Below, piece after piece: positions 1 through 4,870 of a stretch of 7,140 nucleotides of DNA; position 1 is the first letter of the stretch; every line of letters starts with the position of its first letter. Location of the stretch: NCBI GenBank assembly GCA_017391185.1, contig JAFOZN010000262.1, forward strand, positions 1 through 7,140, read 5' to 3'. The DNA is from Alistipes sp. Its GTDB lineage: Bacteria > Bacteroidota > Bacteroidia > Bacteroidales > Rikenellaceae. Below the pieces are notes generated by a model that saw only the letters and a list, made by a program, of their open reading frames with translations, did not search any database and was not told where the DNA came from. The position numbers and the translations under genes were made by a program.

Positions 1-2
1 AA

Positions 3-53
3 AAAGTAGCAAAACGAATGTTTAAGAGCGTAAGAAGACCTATGTTGATATAA
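3..53 (+). other. possible 3' tail of an upstream gene (very uncertain)
   Basis: One forward frame is open from the window edge to a TAA at 51-53 and would encode about 16 residues rich in Arg, Lys and Val. In other Bacteroidales a further gene of the bat cluster usually precedes batA, so a gene end here is conceivable. The peptide is too short to recognise, and the sequence right after it runs into repeat-associated DNA, so it may be chance. Confidence 0.12.
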
Positions 54-113
54 TAGATGGTAAGCTCGCCACGCTATAATTGAGTGTAGAGATTCCAACC
101 GACACTGCGGAGC

Positions 114-170
114 GAGAGCAGAAGCCAAGTCTTGCTTGGATTATGCCGAGCCGCGAGGAGGAAAAGCCGA
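114..170 (-). repeat. interspersed element, copy 1 (inverted relative to copy 2)
   Basis: These 57 bases are the reverse complement of 7084-7140 with two mismatches (positions 160 and 165); 114-159 matches perfectly over 46 bp. Read on the - strand, the element begins next to a small hairpin (CCGAC, 5-base loop, GTCGG, at 167-181). It then has a pyrimidine-rich stretch, a GC-rich core and an internal hairpin (CCAAG, 5-base loop, CTTGG, at 125-139). The true far end cannot be set, because copy 2 is cut by the window edge; similarity may continue below position 114 here. An antisense reading frame runs through it and into batA, but looks like a chance frame. The element is non-coding as far as can be seen. 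It could be an extragenic repeat, a non-autonomous mobile element or a structured RNA. Confidence 0.8.
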
Positions 171-264
171 CCTTGTGTCGGATTAATCAACGCGCATACG
201 CTCGGTGGAATGACGTGCTGAAGAGGGTAAAACAAAGGAAAAACTAAAAGTTTAAACGAAAAAT

Positions 265-1251
265 ATGCGTTTTGCAAATCCATATTTGTTGTGGTTATTG
301 ACACTTTTAGTGCCAATGATCGCATATTATATCTACCGCACTATGCAGGGCGGAGCAGCCATCCGTATCTCTACGGTGGATGGCGTGCGCCACGCCCCAC
401 GCACTCTGCGTTACTATCTGCGCCACCTGCCATTTGTTATGCGTGTGGCAGCTTTTGCGCTGATGATAGTGGCTCTGGCACGCCCTCAGGGCGTTGAGGA
501 GCAGAGCCGCACCAATGCCGAGGGTATCGACATCATGCTCTCGATAGATATCTCAGGCTCGATGTTGGCGCGTGACTTCAAACCCGACCGTATCTCTGCC
601 GCCAAGGAGGTTGCAGCATCGTTCGTGGCAGACCGTGTGGGCGACCGCATAGGTCTTGCGGTCTTTGCGGGAGAGGCCTTCACCCAGAGCCCTCTGACTA
701 CCGACAAGAGCTCGTTGCAGACGCTCTTGGCACGTATCCGCAGTGGCGTGATAGAGGATGGTACGGCTATTGGTAACGGTTTGGCTACGGCTATCAACCG
801 CCTCAGGGAGAGCGACTCGAAGAGTAAGGTTGTGATCCTGTTGACCGATGGTGTGAACAACCGTGGTGAGATGTCTCCGCTGATGGCTGCCGACATCGCC
901 GCCGATATGGGCATCAGAGTCTATACCATCGGTGTGGGTACTCGAGGCAAAGCCCCCTATCCTGCGCTCGATATGTTTGGCAATATGACCTTCCAGATGA
1001 TGGACGTGGAGATTGATGAGGAGACACTCTCTGAGATCGCATCGCGTACGGGCGGAAAGTATTTCCGTGCCACCGATAAGGAGAAGCTCAAAGCCATCTA
1101 TGATGAGATTAATCAGTTGGAGAAGACCAAGGTCGAGATTACCGACCTGACGATCTACCACGAAGAGTTCCTGCCATTGCTGCTCTTGGCCATGGCGTTG
1201 CTCCTGATGGAGTTCCTCTTCGCTCACCTAATCCTTAAACGTATCCCATAG
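265..1251 (+). CDS. batA: BatA, aerotolerance-type membrane-anchored von Willebrand A protein
   Basis: The 328-residue protein has the BatA layout. Hydrophobic segments lie at about 6-24 and 57-72, a vWA domain spans about 88-285, and a C-terminal membrane segment lies at about 303-323, so the vWA domain is tethered at the membrane. The metal-ion-dependent adhesion site looks complete: D95-x-S97-x-S99, T167 in the DGTAIG motif, and D195 in LTDG. Family knowledge: bat genes were named in Bacteroides fragilis for an effect on oxygen tolerance; the biochemical role is unknown, and they usually sit beside a MoxR ATPase, a DUF58 protein and batB to batE. The ATG at 265 starts just before the first membrane segment and has an A-rich leader (about 241-264) without a Shine-Dalgarno sequence. 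batB starts 2 bases after the stop, which implies cotranscription and coupled translation. No moxR or DUF58 gene is visible upstream within the window. Identification is firm; function is inferred from family. Confidence 0.93.
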   Translation: MRFANPYLLWLLTLLVPMIAYYIYRTMQGGAAIRISTVDGVRHAPRTLRYYLRHLPFVMRVAAFALMIVALARPQGVEEQSRTNAEGIDIMLSIDISGSMLARDFKPDRISAAKEVAASFVADRVGDRIGLAVFAGEAFTQSPLTTDKSSLQTLLARIRSGVIEDGTAIGNGLATAINRLRESDSKSKVVILLTDGVNNRGEMSPLMAADIAADMGIRVYTIGVGTRGKAPYPALDMFGNMTFQMMDVEIDEETLSEIASRTGGKYFRATDKEKLKAIYDEINQLEKTKVEITDLTIYHEEFLPLLLLAMALLLMEFLFAHLILKRIP

Positions 1252-1253
1252 TT

Positions 1254-2276
1254 ATGTTTCGTTTTGCAAATTCATACCTCTTATATCTTCTTCTGTTGGT
1301 GCCTGTGTTTGTGGCACTTTATGGCGTGGCTTCGATGCGCCGCCGCCATCTGTTGAAGAAGTTTGGTAACATAGATATCATCCGTACCCTTATGCCCGCC
1401 TATTCGGCTTCGCGTCTGAGGCTGAAGTTTACGCTCTACCTCTTGGCGTTTGTATGTGTGGTTTTTGCTGCGGCACGACCACAGCTCGGCTCCAAACTCA
1501 GGGAGGAGCGTGCCAAGGGCGTGGAGATGATGTTGGTGGTCGATATCTCCAATTCGATGCTTGCTGAGGATTTCGAGCCCAACCGCCTGGAGCGCACCAA
1601 ATATGCCATCAACAAACTCTTCGAGGGCTTGCAGCAGGAGCGTGTGGGTTTGGTGGTCTTCGCGGGCGAGCCTAAGGTGCAGTTGCCCATCACCTCGGAC
1701 TACCGCATGGCCGAGGCCTTTACACGCCGTATTTCGACCAATTTGGTGGCTGAGCAGGGTACCGACATAGGCAAGGCGCTGGAGCTGGCTACGCTATCGT
1801 TCTCTTCGCAGAGCGAGCAGAGCCGAGTTATAGTGCTCATCACCGATGGAGAGAACCACGAAGATGATGTCTTGGAGACCGCCCGCATGGCCAAGGAGCA
1901 GGGCATAAAGATCTTCACCATAGGTATCGGAACACCCGAAGGCGCACCTATCGAGATTGATGGCGAATTTATCAAGGATGAGGAGGGCGAGATGGTCGTT
2001 TCGAAGCTCGATGAGCAGACTTTGGAGCAGATTGCCACCATCACCGATGGCGGATATGTGCGCGCTACCAAACAATCCATCGGCTTGGAGGAGATTGTCA
2101 AGAGCATCAACGAGATGGAGAAGGCCGAGCTCTCGACCATTCGCTATGAGGAGTATAACGAGCAGTATCAATACTTTTTGGCTGTGGCGTTGGCGTTGTT
2201 GTTGCTCGATAGCTTTATCCTCAGCCGCCGCAATCCTCGCCTTAAGCGATTTAACATCTTCCGCGAACACCCGTAA
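1254..2276 (+). CDS. batB: BatB, aerotolerance-type membrane-anchored von Willebrand A protein
   Basis: The 340-residue paralogue of the preceding gene has the same plan: hydrophobic segments at about 7-25 and 58-74, a vWA domain at about 90-290, and a C-terminal membrane segment at about 305-322 followed by a basic tail. The metal site is intact: D97-x-S99-x-S101, T170 in QGTDIG, and D198 in ITDGENH. BatA and BatB are thought to act together at the inner membrane, possibly with a MoxR ATPase. In most Bacteroidales, batC (TPR protein), batD and batE follow directly; here they do not. The last two codons (His-Pro) and the TAA stop lie inside a palindrome, CACCCGTAACGGGTG (2268-2282), whose 14-bp core recurs at 2399-2412. 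The native 3' end may therefore have been altered, although the protein has essentially full family length. Confidence 0.93.
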   Translation: MFRFANSYLLYLLLLVPVFVALYGVASMRRRHLLKKFGNIDIIRTLMPAYSASRLRLKFTLYLLAFVCVVFAAARPQLGSKLREERAKGVEMMLVVDISNSMLAEDFEPNRLERTKYAINKLFEGLQQERVGLVVFAGEPKVQLPITSDYRMAEAFTRRISTNLVAEQGTDIGKALELATLSFSSQSEQSRVIVLITDGENHEDDVLETARMAKEQGIKIFTIGIGTPEGAPIEIDGEFIKDEEGEMVVSKLDEQTLEQIATITDGGYVRATKQSIGLEEIVKSINEMEKAELSTIRYEEYNEQYQYFLAVALALLLLDSFILSRRNPRLKRFNIFREHP

Positions 2277-2282
2277 CGGGTG
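2268..2282. repeat. palindromic repeat overlapping the batB stop codon, copy 1
   Basis: CACCCGTAACGGGTG is a palindrome with 7-bp arms around a single central A. In RNA it could form a 6-bp stem with a TAA loop. No T-tract follows, so it is not a standard terminator. It contributes the final codons and stop of batB. Its core ACCCGTAACGGGTG is repeated exactly at 2399-2412. Confidence 0.8.
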
Positions 2283-2287
2283 TCTTA

Positions 2288-2335
2288 TGAAAGATGAGAG
2301 ATGAAAGAGGAAAGTTGAAAGATGAGAGATGAAAG
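2288..2335 (+). repeat. purine-rich tandem repeat, 28-bp period
   Basis: A 20-bp unit beginning TGAAAGATGAGAG occurs exactly at 2288-2307 and again at 2316-2335. Degenerate GAAAGTTGAAAG and GGAGAGAGG units continue to about 2352. The + strand is almost pure purine. No gene is visible here; the antisense frame reads as low-complexity Ser/Leu/Phe and is not credible. It resembles slippage-prone intergenic repeats. Confidence 0.75.
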
Positions 2336-2398
2336 TTGAAAGTGGAGAGAGGAAAAATTACCGCGCGTAAGCAACAATCTCGGCAGAAGCATTTTTGT

Positions 2399-2412
2399 AC
2401 CCGTAACGGGTG
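2399..2412. repeat. palindromic repeat, copy 2
   Basis: ACCCGTAACGGGTG is identical to 2269-2282. The two copies bracket 116 bp containing the purine-rich tandem repeat. This copy lies 16 bases before the start of the radical SAM gene, so it falls in that gene's leader or promoter area. Confidence 0.8.
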
Positions 2413-2423
2413 AATTTTGAATT
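2413..2423. repeat. intergenic 11-mer AATTTTGAATT
   Basis: This 11-mer directly follows the palindrome and lies 5 bases before the radical SAM start codon. The same 11-mer is at 4781-4791, and its reverse complement is at 7061-7071. I saw these copies only in gene-free gaps. The embedded GAATTTTG is a partial match to the Bacteroidetes -7 box TAnnTTTG, but it is too close to the ATG to be a convincing promoter. Confidence 0.5.
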
Positions 2424-2428
2424 AAAAA

Positions 2429-3385
2429 ATGATATACCCATGGGGCGATAGCCGCCGTTTCAATAGCTATGCGGCATATTTCAGACGCACCTTCGGCCAT
2501 AGGATGCAGAAGGTAGCCATAAATGCGGGCTTCACATGCCCCAACCGCGATGGACATATCTCCACGGGCGGTTGCACATTCTGTCTCAACGAGGCCTTCA
2601 CCCCATCATATTGCCAAAACACGAAGAGCATCACCCAACAGATAGACGAGGGCGTGGAGTTCCACCGCCGCCGCTATCGCAAGGCGGGCGAGTTCTTGGC
2701 ATACTTCCAATCCTTTTCCAACACCTATGGCTCGATGGAGCGTCTGCGTGCGTGCTACGATGAGGCTCTCTCGCACCCCGACATTGCTGGCATCGTGGTC
2801 GGCACACGTCCCGATTGCGTGGATGAGCAGAAGCTCGACTACTTTGCTGAGTTGGCTCGCGAGAAGTATGTTGCCATAGAGTATGGCGTGGAGTCGAGCT
2901 ATGATGAGACCTTGCGGCATATCAATCGTGGTCACGACTTTGCCACCGCTGAGCGAGCCATCGCCATGAGCCACGAGCGTGGTCTGCACACCTGCGCCCA
3001 CTTTATCTTGGGTTTGCCGGGCGAGACCGATCAGATGCTCATCGACCAAGTAGAGCGTATCAATGCTCTGAAGTTAGACTCCATCAAGTTTCACCAACTC
3101 CAGCTCTTTCGCTCCACGCCTATGGCTGCGGAGTATGATGCCCACCCAGAGAGGTTTCGCTTCTGGAGTGTCGAGGAGTATATCTCGCTCTTTGTCGAGA
3201 TTCTGCGCCGCCTGCGCCCCGACATCGTGGTGGAGCGTTTTGCATCGGAGGCTCCACCCCGTTATCACCACCTCTCAACGTGGGGTTTGATACGCAACGA
3301 GCAACTTTTGTCGATGCTGGACAAAACATTGGAGGCAAAAGGAGTACATCAAGGCGATTTTTTACCTATATTTGCACAGAAATAG
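2429..3385 (+). CDS. radical SAM protein, YhcC / TIGR01212 family
   Basis: The 318-residue protein matches the usual length of this family. Its 4Fe-4S cluster motif is C37-x11-C49-x2-C52 (core FTCPNRDG ... GGCTFC), the spacing typical of YhcC proteins rather than the classical CxxxCxxC. Further radical SAM features are the IEYGVESS stretch near 150 and FILGLPGE in the second half, consistent with a TIM-barrel SAM-binding fold. It should cleave S-adenosylmethionine to a 5'-deoxyadenosyl radical in the cytoplasm. From memory, the Bacillus homologue YtqA has been linked to modification of the tRNA wobble uridine (mnm5 pathway) together with a methyltransferase; no such methyltransferase is nearby, so the substrate here remains open. 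The ATG at 2429 follows an A-rich leader and is the first in frame after the repeat cluster. It is separated from batB by 152 bp of repeats, so it is probably not part of the bat operon. Confidence 0.9.
   Translation: MIYPWGDSRRFNSYAAYFRRTFGHRMQKVAINAGFTCPNRDGHISTGGCTFCLNEAFTPSYCQNTKSITQQIDEGVEFHRRRYRKAGEFLAYFQSFSNTYGSMERLRACYDEALSHPDIAGIVVGTRPDCVDEQKLDYFAELAREKYVAIEYGVESSYDETLRHINRGHDFATAERAIAMSHERGLHTCAHFILGLPGETDQMLIDQVERINALKLDSIKFHQLQLFRSTPMAAEYDAHPERFRFWSVEEYISLFVEILRRLRPDIVVERFASEAPPRYHHLSTWGLIRNEQLLSMLDKTLEAKGVHQGDFLPIFAQK
3367..3374 (+). promoter_or_regulatory. candidate -7 box for the YitT-family gene
   Basis: TATATTTG matches the Bacteroidetes -7 consensus TAnnTTTG exactly and is followed by CAC, a common context. 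It lies inside the last codons of the radical SAM gene. A start about 6 bases downstream would leave a leader of roughly 40 bases before the ATG at 3419. I see no good TTTG -33 element at the expected spacing, so this is a moderate call. Confidence 0.45.
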
Positions 3386-3418
3386 ACAAAAATCATATTT
3401 TTTTACAACTTATAAAGT

Positions 3419-4327
3419 ATGAAACTTACGGGAAAACAGATTGCTGTCGGCATCAAAGAGTATCTGATTATGGCCATCGGTATGTATCTCTATGCCTTTG
3501 GTTGGGTTGCGTGTGTGATTCCTGCAGGAGGTATGGGTGGCGGTGCCACAGGTCTTTCAATCCTGCTCAACCACCTCTTCCCACAGATCACAATGGGTAC
3601 CTTTGTCTTTATCATCAACTTCATCCTGCTCATCATAGCGGGCTTTATCGTGGGGTGGAACTTCGGTATCAAGACCATCTATTGTATCGTCATGCTCTCC
3701 ATAGCGATGGATGTCTGCGATGCTGTGATTCCCGAAAATATACTTGTCTATTATACCCAGAATATCGACTCGCATAATATCCTGCTTGTGATCTTGGGAG
3801 CTGTCATTGCTGGTACGGGCGTGGCTACGAGCTTCTCGCAGGGCGGTTCTACGGGCGGTACAGATATCGTGGCGATGATCATCAACAAGTATAAGACCAT
3901 CTCCTATGGTAAGATCGTCATTTCGAGCGACTTCTTCATCATCGGTAGCTCACTCTTCATCGCCAGCGACTTGGCTACGGGTATCGCTACGGTGATCTAC
4001 GGTTATATCATGATCGCTGTCTATGGCTATACGGTGGATCTGATACAGTCGGGTAATCAGCAGTCGAGCCAGATATTTATCATCTCGCCTAAGTATGAGG
4101 AGATTGCCACTCAGATCAATATCGAGGCGGGCCGTGGTGCTACCATCATCGATGGTCAGGGCTGGTACACCAAGAATCCTTGTAAGATTATCATGGTCGT
4201 GACACGTAAGCGCAACGCATCGCAGATATTGAAAATTGCCCGCCGTATAGACGAAAACGCCTTCTGTACTATGGGCTCTGTGATGGGTGTATATGGCAAG
4301 GGTTTTGAGGCGTTGAGTAAGATTTAA
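3419..4327 (+). CDS. YitT-family membrane protein (DUF161 repeats plus DUF2179)
   Basis: The 302-residue protein has about six hydrophobic segments, at roughly 15-35, 58-80, 84-104, 120-139, 164-182 and 186-208. Glycine-rich family motifs are visible at 34-49 (IPAGGMGGGATGLSIL) and 142-152 (GGSTGGTDIVA), which mark the two halves of the internally repeated membrane domain. A soluble C-terminal domain at about 222-300 includes GRGATIIDGQGWYT and GSVMGVYGKGFE and fits DUF2179. The length is normal for the family. YitT proteins are widespread in bacteria, and their function is unknown; a transport or sensing role is speculation. The ATG at 3419 follows an AT-rich leader without a Shine-Dalgarno sequence. 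A promoter-like box lies about 45 bases upstream, and the YccF-domain gene begins 12 bases after the stop, so the two are likely cotranscribed. Confidence 0.9.
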   Translation: MKLTGKQIAVGIKEYLIMAIGMYLYAFGWVACVIPAGGMGGGATGLSILLNHLFPQITMGTFVFIINFILLIIAGFIVGWNFGIKTIYCIVMLSIAMDVCDAVIPENILVYYTQNIDSHNILLVILGAVIAGTGVATSFSQGGSTGGTDIVAMIINKYKTISYGKIVISSDFFIIGSSLFIASDLATGIATVIYGYIMIAVYGYTVDLIQSGNQQSSQIFIISPKYEEIATQINIEAGRGATIIDGQGWYTKNPCKIIMVVTRKRNASQILKIARRIDENAFCTMGSVMGVYGKGFEALSKI

Positions 4328-4339
4328 AGCTTAGATACG

Positions 4340-4714
4340 ATGAATCTTATCGGAAATATTCTTTGGATTGTTTTTGGAGGCTTCTTGACCTCGTTGTTCT
4401 ATCTTGTGGGAGGTCTGCTTCTGTGCCTTACCATCGTGGGTATCCCATTTGGCGTGCAGATTATGCGCTTGGGATGGTTTGCCTTGTGCCCATTTGGCGG
4501 TGAGGTTGTTCCACGCGAGAACCCTGTGGGTTGCCTTGCGATTTTGATGAATGTCTTGTGGATTATACTTGGCGGAATCGAGGTTGCTTTGGCACACCTC
4601 TCTGTGGGTGTTGTGTTATGCTGTACCATCATAGGTATTCCATTTGGTCTGCAACACTTCAAACTGATGATTTACGCTTTGTTGCCTTTTGGTCACAAGG
4701 TGATATATAGGTAA
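4340..4714 (+). CDS. yccF: YccF-domain inner-membrane protein, two tandem repeats
   Basis: This 124-residue, highly hydrophobic protein is built from two copies of the same roughly 52-residue unit (about 5-56 and 70-121, offset 65). Each has an N-x-L-W-I start, a Gly-Gly turn, a central GIPFG (34-38 and 99-103) with Gln two residues later, and a terminal PFG (51-53 and 116-118). This is the YccF (DUF307) pattern. E. coli YccF is somewhat longer (about 150 residues), so this is a compact member. The function of the family is unknown; it is predicted to be an integral inner-membrane protein. The gene starts 12 bases after the YitT-family gene and ends 11 bases before a strong terminator hairpin tract, making it the last gene of that unit. 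Confidence 0.88.
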   Translation: MNLIGNILWIVFGGFLTSLFYLVGGLLLCLTIVGIPFGVQIMRLGWFALCPFGGEVVPRENPVGCLAILMNVLWIILGGIEVALAHLSVGVVLCCTIIGIPFGLQHFKLMIYALLPFGHKVIYR

Positions 4715-4725
4715 TTAGAGGGGAC

Positions 4726-4766
4726 AAAAAAAGCTGCTGACTTACTTTAGGTCAGCAGTTTTTTTT
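4726..4766 (+). terminator. intrinsic terminator of the YitT-YccF unit
   Basis: An 8-bp stem (CTGCTGAC at 4734-4741, GTCAGCAG at 4751-4758) with a 9-base loop is followed by eight T (4759-4766). Seven A precede it (4726-4732), so the hairpin could also act in the reverse direction. No gene faces it from the other side in this window. Confidence 0.9.
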
Positions 4767-4784
4767 AATTCAGAATTCTGAATT
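4767..4784. repeat. perfect 18-bp palindrome, with overlapping 11-mer
   Basis: AATTCAGAATTCTGAATT is its own reverse complement. It begins directly after the terminator T-tract and overlaps the intergenic 11-mer AATTTTGAATT at 4781-4791. It lies just upstream of the candidate peptidase promoter, so a role as operator is possible. A simple AT-rich intergenic repeat is equally likely. Confidence 0.6.
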
Positions 4785-4807
4785 TTGAATTTTTGTTGCT
4801 ACCTTTA
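4777..4807 (+). promoter_or_regulatory. candidate promoter of the DPP7-type peptidase gene
   Basis: TACCTTTA at 4800-4807 differs from the Bacteroidetes -7 consensus TAnnTTTG only at the last base and is followed by CACCC. TCTG at 4777-4780, 19 bases upstream, is one mismatch from the TTTG -33 element at suitable spacing. It sits after the terminator and about 63 bases before the ATG at 4871, leaving a leader of some 50-60 bases. Confidence 0.5.
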
Positions 4808-4870
4808 CACCCAAATGTTCTCTGCGTGCAGAGAAAGAGTAGAATAATACTAACTATTAATTTTATATCT

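Noticed and set aside
74..325. Reverse-strand open frame covering element copy 1 and the batA start
   Set aside because: It begins inside batA and runs through repeat DNA. The part within the element is open in copy 2 as well, but the frames upstream differ and no start context is shared, so coding is not supported.
553..1227. Long reverse-strand open frame (about 224 codons) opposite batA
   Set aside because: It lies wholly within batA, reads as His/Gln/Leu-rich sequence without family features, and reflects the codon bias of the real gene.
2268..2282. Intrinsic terminator after batB
   Set aside because: The hairpin has no usable loop as a full palindrome and no T-tract follows it.
2288..2352. 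CRISPR array
   Set aside because: The repeat units are spaced 8 bases apart with related purine-rich sequence between them, not unique spacers, and no cas genes are present.
2285..2557. Reverse-strand open frame across the tandem repeat and radical SAM start
   Set aside because: Its end is a low-complexity Ser/Leu/Phe translation of the purine-rich repeat, and it overlaps a well-supported gene.
4331..4662. Reverse-strand frames opposite the YccF-domain gene
   Set aside because: They are shadows of a gene with a clear internal duplication and known family motifs.
4793..4870. N-terminal extension of the peptidase from a TTG
   Set aside because: It would place 26 residues before a clear signal peptide and overlaps the candidate -7 box; the ATG at 4871 explains the protein better.
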